Assembly (NCBI GenBank): GCA_045565285.1
Contig: JBJLFR010000010.1
Span: 1-64,000, forward strand
DNA length: 64,000 nucleotides
Origin: CACIIZ01 sp045565285
GTDB taxonomy: Bacteria > Pseudomonadota > Alphaproteobacteria > Rhodobacterales > Rhodobacteraceae
Direction: 5' to 3'
Below, piece by piece: positions 35,409 to 44,409 of the stretch. Both the position numbers and the translations under genes were made by a program. Position 1 is the first letter of the stretch; the number at the start of each line of letters is the position of its first letter. The notes under the pieces were generated by a model. The model ran no database searches, was not told where the DNA came from, and worked only from the letters and a program-made list of their open reading frames with translations.

Positions 35409-36125
35409 TTAAGGGTAAACTTCTAAAGCATTGAAATCAAAACATTTTCCAGAGTCTTTTGAGCTTAAATCCTCTAATACTTTAGTTATTTTTAAAGCAG
35501 AATATTCTCCCGTAAATAATTTTTCATTAGACACATTTTTTTGAAATGGTTTTGACAGTTTACTATCAACAGTTCCTGGATGTAACCCAACAATAATACT
35601 TTTCTTATACTTCCTTCCAAGTTCTATACTAAAATTTTTAATAATCATATTTAGTGCTGATTTTGAAGCTCTATAGCTATGCCAACCACCTATTTTATTA
35701 TCTGATATACTACCCACGCGAGCTGAAAACGCAGCTAAAATTGTTTTTTTTTCTCGTGATATTGTATTGGAAAAATGTTTAAAGATTAATGCTGGAGCTA
35801 TAGCATTAATGTTAAATAATGTTTGAAATTTTTCAAAGGATATTTCTCTAATTGATTTTTCTGGAAAAAAAAGATCATTATGTAATAGTCCTGTTGCTAT
35901 GATTAAGATATCAATTGTTTTTTCATTAAAATATTTTGTTACTATATTTTCAATTGATACCTCATCTAAAATATTTATGTGATCCATAGTTAAATTTGAA
36001 ACATGTTTATTTTTATACCCACGTGAAAATGCGTAAACATGATTTTCAAAATTTTCCTTATAAATATTTACAAGGGCAGTACCAATTGTACCTGAAGCAC
36101 CAATAATAACAACATTTCTTGACAT
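35409..36125 (-). CDS. Short-chain dehydrogenase/reductase
   Basis: A 238-residue SDR with a Rossmann N-terminus (VVIIGASGTIGTALVNIY) and an active-site region SDNKIGGWHSYRASKSALNM carrying the Tyr-x3-Lys. The NAG equivalent is TGLLHND, a C-factor-like variant. It resembles the CsgA/C-factor group of SDRs. Substrate unknown. Upstream of the M3 peptidase gene. Confidence 0.85.
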   Translation of the reverse strand: MSRNVVIIGASGTIGTALVNIYKENFENHVYAFSRGYKNKHVSNLTMDHINILDEVSIENIVTKYFNEKTIDILIIATGLLHNDLFFPEKSIREISFEKFQTLFNINAIAPALIFKHFSNTISREKKTILAAFSARVGSISDNKIGGWHSYRASKSALNMIIKNFSIELGRKYKKSIIVGLHPGTVDSKLSKPFQKNVSNEKLFTGEYSALKITKVLEDLSSKDSGKCFDFNALEVYP

Positions 36126-36226
36126 TTACTAAATCCAGAAAAAATTTAAAATACGATAATCATAGACTTATAGATATATATATTTAAAATAATCAATTTC
36201 AATTTTAAAATATAGAGGATTTTTTA

Positions 36227-36610
36227 ATGAAAAGTTTTATTGATTTATTAGATGAAGCAAATGCAAAAATAAAAACTATAACGGTTGAAGAACTCAAAAA
36301 AATAATGAACGAGGCTCAGGTCTTAATAGTTGATGTTCAATCAAAAGATGTTGTTGATAAATCAGGAATGATCCCAAAAGCAATTCATGCAAATAGGGGA
36401 TTCCTTGAGTTTTATGCTGATCAAAGAGAAGATAATCCCTTTAAAAAAAAGGAAATGAATAATAATAAAAAAATTATAGTTTATTGTGGGGCAGGTGGCC
36501 AAGGTGCACTAGCTACCAAAACCCTACAAGATATGGGATTTAAAGATGTAAGTAATCTGGAAGGTGGATCAGATGCTTGGGTAAAAGCCGGCAATATTTT
36601 GACCAAGTAA
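36227..36610 (+). CDS. Rhodanese-like sulfurtransferase domain protein
   Basis: A 127-residue single-domain rhodanese. VLIVDVQSKDVVDKSGMIPKA is the conserved D-V-R-type strand plus the GxIPxA turn, and the active-site Cys is in IIVYCGAGGQGALATKTL, with EGGSDAWVKAG at the end. Transfers sulfur or senses thiols in the cytosol. AGAGG precedes the ATG. Confidence 0.88.
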   Translation: MKSFIDLLDEANAKIKTITVEELKKIMNEAQVLIVDVQSKDVVDKSGMIPKAIHANRGFLEFYADQREDNPFKKKEMNNNKKIIVYCGAGGQGALATKTLQDMGFKDVSNLEGGSDAWVKAGNILTK

Positions 36611-36618
36611 TAATTGAT

Positions 36619-37170
36619 TTATATATTTTTATTATTCCATACAAGAGCTTTTATTGCGGATGCAACATCTGTATCTTCAATACTTTGTGCTCCCCTATTA
36701 ATTCTTAATTTGTGGGCTTTTTCTAGAACTTGACAATGTGTGTATCCAAATGGAGGATCAAATTTATAACTAGCTAATTCAATTAACAAACCTAATGGCT
36801 CATGAAAATAAATGGAATCCATAAATCCTCTGTCTTTTATTCCCGTATTGGGATATTTTTTATTTTTTAACCTTTCTTCGGCAATTCTTATAACACTTTG
36901 ACTAACCCAAAATGCAATATGGTGAACTGATCCTTGATAAGGATCTATTTTTTTTTTATTTGGTTTTTTACCTTCATTAGTAAAAACTGTTATTGTTCTA
37001 CCGTCTCCACAATCAAAATATAAATGATTTATTGATAAATCATCTAAATTAGGTTGTTCAAATATTAATTTCATGCCTAGAATTTCTTGCCAAAAATTAA
37101 TGGAAGTCTTACTATCTGCACCATTAAGAGTTATATGATGAATACCTTGTGTTTGTAACAGTACTGACAT
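36619..37170 (-). CDS. VOC-superfamily (glyoxalase/ring-cleaving dioxygenase-like) protein
   Basis: A 183-residue protein with the vicinal-oxygen-chelate fold: GIHHITLNGADSKTSINFW at the start, FFDCGDG-type strand (LYFDCGDGRTITVF), GSVHHIAFWVSQ in the second half and SIYFHEPLGLLIELAS. Metal-ligand His and Glu are visible in HHI, HHIAFW and LLIELA. Could be a ring-cleaving dioxygenase-like enzyme or a lactoylglutathione-lyase relative. Confidence 0.82.
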   Translation of the reverse strand: MSVLLQTQGIHHITLNGADSKTSINFWQEILGMKLIFEQPNLDDLSINHLYFDCGDGRTITVFTNEGKKPNKKKIDPYQGSVHHIAFWVSQSVIRIAEERLKNKKYPNTGIKDRGFMDSIYFHEPLGLLIELASYKFDPPFGYTHCQVLEKAHKLRINRGAQSIEDTDVASAIKALVWNNKNI

Positions 37171-37286
37171 AAGTAAAAATTTAATAATATAAATAGTTGA
37201 ATAGACATTCTAATATACCTTATATAAATATTAATAAAATTAATTAAAAGAGTATAATTTGAATAAAACTGAAGGTTATAATTTTA

Positions 37287-37637
37287 ATGGTTGATTACTC
37301 AAATAAAGTATGTGAAGCATGTTCTGCAGATGCACCAAAAGCAACACAATCAGAAATTGAGGATTTTTTAAAAAATAATAGGGAATGGTATTTAGCAAGT
37401 GATATAGACTTCCCTCAATTGAGAAGAGAGTTTAAATTCAATAATTTTTTAAATGCTCAAAAATTTACAAACATAATTGGGGATTTAGCAGAAGAAGAGG
37501 GACATCATCCAAGTATTTTATTGGAATATGGTAAAGTAACAATTAGCTGGTGGAGCCATAAGATACAATCTCTTCATGTTAATGACTTTATTTTATCTTC
37601 TAAAACTGAATATATTTATAATTCTAAATTTAAATAA
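37287..37637 (+). CDS. phhB: Pterin-4a-carbinolamine dehydratase (PhhB)
   Basis: A 116-residue protein that dehydrates 4a-hydroxytetrahydrobiopterin to recycle the cofactor of aromatic amino-acid hydroxylases. The signature is EEEGHHPSILLEYGKVTISW followed by WSHKIQSLHVNDFI, with the catalytic His pair and Trp. No phenylalanine hydroxylase is in the window; in many bacteria PhhB also serves molybdopterin or folate metabolism. Starts the plus-strand pair with DUF2237. Confidence 0.93.
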   Translation: MVDYSNKVCEACSADAPKATQSEIEDFLKNNREWYLASDIDFPQLRREFKFNNFLNAQKFTNIIGDLAEEEGHHPSILLEYGKVTISWWSHKIQSLHVNDFILSSKTEYIYNSKFK

Positions 37638-37655
37638 TTTTTTTATGATGATATA

Positions 37656-38024
37656 ATGAAACAAAAAAATGTTTTAGGAACTGATTTAGAAGTATGTAAC
37701 GAGAATCCAATGACTGGTTTTTTTAGAGATGGTTGTTGCAACACCAATCAAATGGATGCTGGAAGCCATACAGTTTGTGTAATATTAACAAAAGAATTTT
37801 TAGAATTCTCGAAATCTAAAGGAAATGATTTATCAACTCCTAGGCCAGAATTTGATTTTCCCGGTCTTAGTCCTGGCGATGGTTGGTGTTTATGCGCTGC
37901 AAGATGGTTAGAAGCCGAAAATGAAGGTTGTGCACCAAGAGTAAAATTATTATCCACTAATGAAAAGGCATTAGAAATTATTAAATTTGAAAAATTAAAA
38001 TCATATCAAATTGATTTAAATTAA
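37656..38024 (+). CDS. DUF2237 family protein
   Basis: A 122-residue Cys-rich protein. NVLGTDLEVCNENPMTGFFRDGCCNT and, near the middle, LSPGDGWCLCAARW are the DUF2237 signature. Function unknown. It follows phhB by 18 bases. Confidence 0.85.
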   Translation: MKQKNVLGTDLEVCNENPMTGFFRDGCCNTNQMDAGSHTVCVILTKEFLEFSKSKGNDLSTPRPEFDFPGLSPGDGWCLCAARWLEAENEGCAPRVKLLSTNEKALEIIKFEKLKSYQIDLN

Positions 38025-38030
38025 ATAAAA

Positions 38031-38060
38031 AAAAATTTTAAAATTTTTAAAATTTTTAAA
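38031..38060. repeat. Short A/T tandem repeat, self-complementary
   Basis: Three 10-base units of the AAATTTTTAA type in the 45-base gap before an EamA gene. It could form a weak hairpin or bend DNA; probably just composition. Confidence 0.35.
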
Positions 38061-38069
38061 GGTTCATTT

Positions 38070-38942
38070 ATGTATTATTCAAATAATGATGATAAAGTAC
38101 CTTTGGGTATTGTAACTTGTATTATAGAAATTCTAACTTTAACTGCCATAGCCACTATAGTTAAATTTGTTTCTCCAAATATATCAGTTATTACTATATT
38201 ATTTTTTAGATATATTTTTTGTTTACCATTACTTTTAATCGTAGGTTTATCACAGAGAGGCAAAAAATTTTTGCAAATAAATAAAAAGAAAACCCTAATT
38301 GCAAGAATAATTATTGGAATAACTGGACTTACATCATATTTCATTGCAATTTCACTAATTGGAATTGGTAAAACTATAGCTCTTGGACAACTAATGACTA
38401 TCTTCATTACAATTTTAGCTCCTTTTATGCTTTCTGAAAGAGTAGAAATGAAACGTTGGTTTGCTGTAGTATTTGGTTTGATAGGTTCAATAATAATAAT
38501 AAACCCCGAAAAATCAGGCTGGTTCAATTTTGGAATTTTTTGGGGTTTAAATTCTGCATTTTTTGCAGCTTTATTAAATATTTATCTTCGTAAGCTTGGA
38601 AATTCTGATAAACCCATCAGCACTGCTTTATGGTATAATATATCTGGAGCATTAATATTCACGTTAGTTTTTACTATTTCAAAAGAGGAATTACCACACA
38701 ATTTCAATACTTGGTTAATTTTAATTTCTTGTGGTATATTATCTAGTATTCAACAATTTTTATTAGCTTTTAGTAGATCTTTAGCACCTGCAATTATTTT
38801 GGCACCTTTCCAATATTTATCAATTCCATTTGCATTTTTTGTAGGAATATATTTTTTTAATGAAGATCTAGGATTAAATTTTATTATGGGGACTATAATT
38901 ATTATCTCAGCTACTTTTTACTTAAGTATAAAAAAAATATAA
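38070..38942 (+). CDS. EamA/DMT-superfamily permease
   Basis: A 290-residue protein with about ten hydrophobic helices and the duplicated EamA arrangement; RYIFCLPLLLIVG and SIPFAFFVGIYFF mark the two halves. Inner-membrane metabolite exchanger, substrate unknown. TAAAGG-like site before the ATG. 11 bases before the LysE gene. Confidence 0.84.
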   Translation: MYYSNNDDKVPLGIVTCIIEILTLTAIATIVKFVSPNISVITILFFRYIFCLPLLLIVGLSQRGKKFLQINKKKTLIARIIIGITGLTSYFIAISLIGIGKTIALGQLMTIFITILAPFMLSERVEMKRWFAVVFGLIGSIIIINPEKSGWFNFGIFWGLNSAFFAALLNIYLRKLGNSDKPISTALWYNISGALIFTLVFTISKEELPHNFNTWLILISCGILSSIQQFLLAFSRSLAPAIILAPFQYLSIPFAFFVGIYFFNEDLGLNFIMGTIIIISATFYLSIKKI

Positions 38943-38953
38943 ATTAATCTGAA

Positions 38954-39586
38954 TTGTTTTTATTTTTTTCATATTTTCAAGGTCTATTACTTGGTTTATC
39001 ACTAATAATAGCAATCGGAGCACAAAATCTATTTGTTTTTAACCAAGGTCTAATTGGCAAACATATTTTTTTAGTTTGTTTATTTTGTTCTATTTCAGAT
39101 ACATTTCTGATTTTAATAGGATATTTAGGTATTTATATAATAATAAATGATAATATTTTTTTACAAAATCTAATTATATTTCTTGGTTTTATATGGTTAT
39201 TAATTTATGGAATACTTAAAATAAGATATGGATTATTAATTGATAAAAATAATTTTAATATTTATTTCACAGAAATTTCTAATAGAAGTTTAACTAAAAC
39301 CTTGTTTGCACTAGCTGGGATAACTTGGTTTAATCCACATGTGTATTTGGATACTGTTTTTTTAATAGGAAGTATTTCTAATTCAATTGAACAACAAAAA
39401 CAAATTCCCTTTTTAATAGGTTGTATGAGTTCGAGTTTTTTATTCTTCTTTTTGATAGGGTATTTGGGATTTAAAATTGGACCATTAATAAAAACTCCAA
39501 TCATGTGGAAAAAAATAAATATTTTATTTGGAATTATAATGATAATTTTAGCTTTTTATATTATTTTTAAATATTTCATTAATTAA
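38954..39586 (+). CDS. LysE/ArgO-family amino-acid exporter
   Basis: A 210-residue membrane protein with six hydrophobic helices. LSLIIAIGAQNLFVFNQGL near the N-terminus is the ArgO/LysE signature, and WFNPHVYLDTVFLIGS follows in the third helix pair. Exports basic amino acids in characterised relatives. The only start is TTG 38954, without a clear ribosome site. Confidence 0.83.
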   Translation: MFLFFSYFQGLLLGLSLIIAIGAQNLFVFNQGLIGKHIFLVCLFCSISDTFLILIGYLGIYIIINDNIFLQNLIIFLGFIWLLIYGILKIRYGLLIDKNNFNIYFTEISNRSLTKTLFALAGITWFNPHVYLDTVFLIGSISNSIEQQKQIPFLIGCMSSSFLFFFLIGYLGFKIGPLIKTPIMWKKINILFGIIMIILAFYIIFKYFIN

Positions 39587-39590
39587 TAAT

Positions 39591-40253
39591 TCATTTATTA
39601 AATAACATATCTTGTTTAGCTTTATTTTTATAAATTATAAAAATAGAAAGTCCGAGGACACAAGTATTTAATATATGCCAAATGAAATGTGTGCCTATAG
39701 GAAAAAGAAAACATAAATCTTGATCTATAGTTCTAAAAAATATGGAAATAGATAAAATTATAGAACAAATAAATAAATTTTTACTAATAAAAAAATTAAT
39801 TGTTCTTAAGTAAATTGAATATCCTAAAAACAAAAAAATGTAAGAAAAATAAAATGCCGAACCATTCATGTATCCAAAGAAGAATTGAATAGTTGATATT
39901 ACAAAAAAACTAAATGGAATAAATGCGATTGTTCCCAATATTGATAATAATCTAGAAAGATTTAAAAATCTAATATTTGCTCCATATAAGTAAGTAAAAC
40001 CAAATATTAAAATAGAAATAGTATCTAAAATAGCCCCTAAGATATTAGCATAAGTATGGAAAATGAAAGAACAAATACCAATTAATATTAATTCAATTGA
40101 AAGAAATTGACATAATTTATCTTTAAATGTTTTTGTTAAAAAAATTAGCCCTGCGATAATATAACAAAAATTAGTAATTGAGTTAATTGGCTCACCAAAA
40201 AAAAACTCCGAGTTTCTTTCACAGTAAATATTTATTGTTTGAAAAAAGTCCAT
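39591..40253 (-). CDS. Ceramidase-superfamily (CREST) membrane protein
   Basis: A 220-residue protein with seven hydrophobic helices. INIYCERNSEFFFGEPINSITNF at the N-terminus, GICSFIFHTYAN with a following DTISI, and FPIGTHFIWHILN match the alkaline-ceramidase (CREST) pattern of a zinc-binding His/Asp/Ser membrane hydrolase. Bacterial members are uncharacterised; the substrate may be an amide-linked lipid. Confidence 0.78.
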   Translation of the reverse strand: MDFFQTINIYCERNSEFFFGEPINSITNFCYIIAGLIFLTKTFKDKLCQFLSIELILIGICSFIFHTYANILGAILDTISILIFGFTYLYGANIRFLNLSRLLSILGTIAFIPFSFFVISTIQFFFGYMNGSAFYFSYIFLFLGYSIYLRTINFFISKNLFICSIILSISIFFRTIDQDLCFLFPIGTHFIWHILNTCVLGLSIFIIYKNKAKQDMLFNK

Positions 40254-40355
40254 TTTATGGTTTATAAGAGATTTATAGTAAATTAATAAATATTCTCTAT
40301 CTTGAAAAGATAAAATTAGAAATTAATTTATTACTTATCAACATGAGATAGTTTA

Positions 40356-40766
40356 ATGGATTTTGAATTCTTAATAAAAACGACTGAGAGACTTCTGTTA
40401 ATTTCAATTGCAATTGCCACTGTGTGTGCAACAGCTATTGAAATTTCAACATTAGTAATAGATAGAGAAGTAGAGCTTGCTGATTTGTTATTATTATTTA
40501 TTTATACCGAAGTACTTGGGATGGTAGGTGTTTTTTATCGTAGTGGAAGCATCCCAATAACTTTACCTCTTTTTATTGCAATTACAGCATTAAGTAGAAT
40601 GATTATTTTACAAGGTAAGGGTTCTGATCCTCAAAACTTATTATACGAAGCAGGAGCTATATTAATGTTAGCTATAGCAGTATTAATTATTAGACAAAGT
40701 TCAATTTCTTCATTTGCATCAACAAAAGTTTCTAAAGATAATAATAATGAGAATTACGGAAAATAA
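40356..40766 (+). CDS. PsiE-family membrane protein
   Basis: A 136-residue protein with four hydrophobic helices. ELADLLLLFIYTEVLGMVGVFY, followed by SGSIPITLPLFIAITALSRM, matches the PsiE (phosphate-starvation-inducible) family. Function unknown. Divergent from the ceramidase-like gene. Confidence 0.82.
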   Translation: MDFEFLIKTTERLLLISIAIATVCATAIEISTLVIDREVELADLLLLFIYTEVLGMVGVFYRSGSIPITLPLFIAITALSRMIILQGKGSDPQNLLYEAGAILMLAIAVLIIRQSSISSFASTKVSKDNNNENYGK

Positions 40767-40771
40767 AAATT

Positions 40772-41149
40772 TTACTCAAATTTTTTGATTTCACAAAAAG
40801 CACTCATCGACTTAACTCCTACGCCATCAAGTCTTGATACATATAAATATTTACTATCTAGAATTAATCTATTAATGCCATCTGATGCTAGCCAATTATA
40901 TTCGCTATCTTTCCTTAAAAATTCTAAATTGGAGGCTCCATAAAAATATCTATCAGTTAGTATTACAGATTCTTCTTTTACAATTACTTCAAACGTAAAA
41001 GTATCAAATTTTGTTATAACAGTTCTTAAAACCTGTATATGATTTAAAATATTACAAGAAAAAGTAGTGGATACTGGATGTTCATCAGCTATTGTAAATT
41101 TAGAAATCAAGACAAAAAGGGGGATAAAAAAAATATTTAATTTAAACAT
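40772..41149 (-). CDS. Exported hypothetical protein
   Basis: A 125-residue protein with a signal peptide (MFKLNIFFIPLFVLISKFT, cleavage near IAD/EHP). The mature part is beta-strand-like with Cys near both ends (FSCNILN and AFCEIKKF) that may pair. No family recognised. Likely periplasmic. Confidence 0.6.
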   Translation of the reverse strand: MFKLNIFFIPLFVLISKFTIADEHPVSTTFSCNILNHIQVLRTVITKFDTFTFEVIVKEESVILTDRYFYGASNLEFLRKDSEYNWLASDGINRLILDSKYLYVSRLDGVGVKSMSAFCEIKKFE

Positions 41150-41253
41150 AACTCATATATTATTTTTTCAATTTAAAAGACAAGTATATAACGACTTAAT
41201 TTATCAATTAAATAGTAATTTTATATGAATAATTTATTTTGTAATTGGAAAAA

Positions 41254-42138
41254 ATGGAAAAAAAAACCAAAATTGATACATTTGGTGCAATTGCATTAAT
41301 CTCTTTTTCTTTATTACTTGGCATAAATCATGTTGTAATAAAAATTGTAAACTTAGGCTTAAATCCAATATTTTTTGCTGGAATTAGATCTTTTATTGCA
41401 TTTTTCTTTATAGTTTTATGGATGAAATTGATGAAAAAACCTATTGTTTTTCATAGAGAAAATCTAGTTATAAGTTTATTAGCTGGGTTAATTTTTGCAT
41501 TAGAGTTTTTATTCTTATTTTTAGCATTAGATTTCACAAGTATTTCCAGAAATTCTATAATTTACTACTCAATGCCATTATGGCTTACCATTTTACTTTA
41601 TTTAATAAAAAATAATGAAAAAATATCAATTATAAATTTAGCAGGACTAATTTTAGCTTTTTTAGGTGTTATAATATCGATCACTAATTCTAATACAAAT
41701 TTAATTTTTAATTATGCATATTTAATAGGAGATCTTTTAGCATTTTTAGCAGCATTATTTTGGGCATTACTTATTATAATTGCTAAAAGTTCAAATTTTA
41801 GCAAAGAAACACCAGAAATGCAGCTACTATGGATGGTCATGGTTTCAGGACCAATTTTGACCATTTTTTCATTTTTTGTTGAAGATCCCATTCGTGATTT
41901 TCAAGTAATTCATATTTGGGGTGTTCTTTTTCAATCTATTATTGTTGTAGCTGGGGGATTTTTATTTTGGTTATGGTTATTATCAAAATACCCTGCTTCA
42001 GGTGTGGCAAGTTTTTCCTTTTTAACACCAATATTTACAATTTTCTTTGGATGGATAATTTTAAGTGAAATCATGACCACTAATTTTTTAGTTGCTGCTT
42101 TTTTTGTTATTATAGGGCTAATTTTAATTAATAGATAA
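41254..42138 (+). CDS. EamA/DMT-superfamily permease
   Basis: A 294-residue protein with ten hydrophobic helices in two EamA repeats (SLLLGINHVVIKIVNLGLNP in the first, GVASFSFLTPIFTIFFGWII in the second). Inner-membrane transporter for an unknown metabolite. A TTG at 41245 would add three residues; ATG 41254 preferred. Confidence 0.85.
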   Translation: MEKKTKIDTFGAIALISFSLLLGINHVVIKIVNLGLNPIFFAGIRSFIAFFFIVLWMKLMKKPIVFHRENLVISLLAGLIFALEFLFLFLALDFTSISRNSIIYYSMPLWLTILLYLIKNNEKISIINLAGLILAFLGVIISITNSNTNLIFNYAYLIGDLLAFLAALFWALLIIIAKSSNFSKETPEMQLLWMVMVSGPILTIFSFFVEDPIRDFQVIHIWGVLFQSIIVVAGGFLFWLWLLSKYPASGVASFSFLTPIFTIFFGWIILSEIMTTNFLVAAFFVIIGLILINR

Positions 42139-42153
42139 GAATTTTAGAAGAAA

Positions 42154-42300
42154 TTAATAATTTTTATCTACTGTTTTCGAACATAAATAAGGATTTGTTT
42201 CCAAACTACTACATATAATCATAGCTGCATCATTTCTAATTTTGCTACATCCAAAATTCAATAAGGTTATCAAAATTATAATTATAATTTTTTTCTTCAT
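42154..42300 (-). CDS. Small lipoprotein (48 residues)
   Basis: A frame from ATG 42300 to TAA 42154 encodes a Lys-rich start, an Ile/Leu core and a lipobox LLNFGC with the acylated Cys at residue 18, then a 30-residue tail with two further Cys. AAAAGG is upstream of the ATG. No family recognised. The lipobox makes it more than chance. Confidence 0.55.
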   Translation of the reverse strand: MKKKIIIIILITLLNFGCSKIRNDAAMIICSSLETNPYLCSKTVDKNY

Positions 42301-42339
42301 TATATTGCCTTTTGGTTAAGTTATAACCAATTTTTAAAT

Positions 42340-43323
42340 TTATGTATAGATATCTTTTTTTAAACATGATTTCCACATTCCCGTTCTAAAAAATCGTTGA
42401 AATCTCCTAATATTTTTTGGTTTTTTTTGGTTTTTAAAAATATGATCCCAATCAGTTTCAACTACGTCTCCAACATAGATATTTCCTAGTGAGTCATAAG
42501 CAATAGAATGAGGTGAAACAAACATTCCTGGTGCCAGACCAGGCTTTCCTTCATTACCAATTCTGTATAACAAATCATTTTTAGAGTTAAAAATACTAAG
42601 ATAAGGACCTAGATTTGGAAAATTCTTGTTTACTTCAAGATAAGATGCTAATTCACTAACTATTATATCTGGATTAAAACCTGGTGTTATTGCTAAACCA
42701 CTTGGTCTATGCATATTGACAATCTGTTTTTCAAATTTACCATTTGAATTAAAAATCTGAACTCTTGAATTTTCTCTATCTGCTACATAAATAAATCCAT
42801 TTTTATCACAACATACATTATGAGGTAAGTTAAATTCACCTGGAGATGCCCCCGGTTTTCCCCAAGACTTTATATGTTTTCCATTTTGATCAAAAATATG
42901 AATTGCTGCATTCCCATAACCATCTGAAACTATAATGTTTCCTTCAGGTGACAAAGCTGAGTGAGTACACTTACAAAATGGTTTTCCACTCATAAAACCA
43001 GAATTAGTATCAGGAATTCCAATTTGTAGAAGTAATTTTCCATCTAAAGTAAATTTTCTAACTGTATGGTCACCATTATCAGTTAGGTAAATATTTTGGT
43101 CAAAACCAATATGTGAACCATGAGGGTTTTTAAAAATTCCATGCCCCCATGTTCTCAATAATTCACCTTTTTGATTAAGTACAATAATAGGGTTTTTGCT
43201 TCTATTAAATAAATAAATATTATCTTTATTATCAACAGAAATTCCTGCAACATCCCCTAATTCTATAAAATTAGGTAAATTAGGTTTAAAAGTATCAGGT
43301 TTGAATTTATAATTACTATACAA
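42340..43323 (-). CDS. NHL-repeat six-bladed beta-propeller protein
   Basis: A 327-residue protein of repeated blades such as PHNVCCDKNGFIYVADRENS and PHSIAYDSLGNIYVGDV, typical of NHL/SMP30-like or peptidyl-amidating lyase-like proteins. No signal peptide is visible. It could be a sugar-lactone or hydrolase-type enzyme, or a binding scaffold. It opens the second catabolic block, divergent from the DapA-family gene. Confidence 0.8.
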   Translation of the reverse strand: MYSNYKFKPDTFKPNLPNFIELGDVAGISVDNKDNIYLFNRSKNPIIVLNQKGELLRTWGHGIFKNPHGSHIGFDQNIYLTDNGDHTVRKFTLDGKLLLQIGIPDTNSGFMSGKPFCKCTHSALSPEGNIIVSDGYGNAAIHIFDQNGKHIKSWGKPGASPGEFNLPHNVCCDKNGFIYVADRENSRVQIFNSNGKFEKQIVNMHRPSGLAITPGFNPDIIVSELASYLEVNKNFPNLGPYLSIFNSKNDLLYRIGNEGKPGLAPGMFVSPHSIAYDSLGNIYVGDVVETDWDHIFKNQKKPKNIRRFQRFFRTGMWKSCLKKDIYT

Positions 43324-43469
43324 CTAAAATCCGATCTAATTTTTTTTGTTTTTATAAAACATAAAAATCTTAAAAATAAAATATATATATATGTAAATGA
43401 AAATAATAATTAGATTTTATAATATTTGCATGTTTTAATAAACTATATTGATTTTTACTAATCATTACT

Positions 43470-44327
43470 ATGGAGAAAAGATTGTTTGGTTTATCTGTAG
43501 CTATAGCTACACCCTTTGATAAAAATGGTAAGATTGAGCTTGGTGAATTTGGAAATCATGTATTTAATCTTTTAAATTCGAATGTTAATTCGATTACTTT
43601 TTTTGGTACCACAGGTGAGGGACCATCAATAAGTTTCGATGAAAAAATAAATAGCCTTGATTATTTATTAAAGAGAAATTTAAAATTAGAGCATGTTATT
43701 GTATCAATTATAGTTTCAAGTTTTGAAACTGCGAAATTTGAAGTTGAAAAATATAATGAACTCGGAATTAGAAATTTTTTGATAGCACCACCCTTTTTTT
43801 TTAAAGAACCTTATCAAATAGCACTAGAAAATTGGTTCGCAAGTGTATTTTCTAGTTCAGGAAATAAGAATAAATTTTTTTTATATAATATTCCACAAAT
43901 TACAAAAATAAAAATTACATATGAATTAGTAAAAAAATTACGAAAAAGATTTGGCACTAATCGAATAGTTGGAGTTAAAGATAGTTCTGGAGATATGGAG
44001 CAAACATATAAATTTTTAAAATTGAAAGATATTATAATTACAGTTGGAGATGAAAGGTTAATTGCCCTAGCAATGAAATCTGGAGGTGCAGGTTCTATCT
44101 GTGGATTATCGAATATATATCCTGAAATATTATTAGATATAATTCACAATAAAAAAGATAATCCAAAAATTTTAAGAATAGTAAAGCAAATATTAAAATA
44201 TCCTGTAGTACCAGCAATAAAATCTTTAATTTCAATTAAGACAAAAAATAAAATTTGGTTAAATGTAAGACCACCCTTAAATAATTTGTCTGATAAATCG
44301 GTAGAAAATTTGAAAAAAATTTTTTAA
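43470..44327 (+). CDS. DapA-family aldolase/lyase (dihydrodipicolinate-synthase-like)
   Basis: A 285-residue TIM-barrel protein. ITFFGTTGEGPSIS is the GTTGE motif, FFLYNIPQIT carries the catalytic Tyr, and RIVGVKDSSGDM holds the Schiff-base Lys, all intact. Placed before a TRAP transporter and with a PfkB kinase nearby, it more likely acts on a 2-keto(-3-deoxy) acid than on lysine biosynthesis; that is inference. Confidence 0.85.
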   Translation: MEKRLFGLSVAIATPFDKNGKIELGEFGNHVFNLLNSNVNSITFFGTTGEGPSISFDEKINSLDYLLKRNLKLEHVIVSIIVSSFETAKFEVEKYNELGIRNFLIAPPFFFKEPYQIALENWFASVFSSSGNKNKFFLYNIPQITKIKITYELVKKLRKRFGTNRIVGVKDSSGDMEQTYKFLKLKDIIITVGDERLIALAMKSGGAGSICGLSNIYPEILLDIIHNKKDNPKILRIVKQILKYPVVPAIKSLISIKTKNKIWLNVRPPLNNLSDKSVENLKKIF

Positions 44328-44409
44328 ATCTTAATAAGAAAATATTCATTTATATTGAATTAAATCTTAAAAACTGCAATCCTAGTTTTATTTTAAGGAG
44401 AAAATACAA

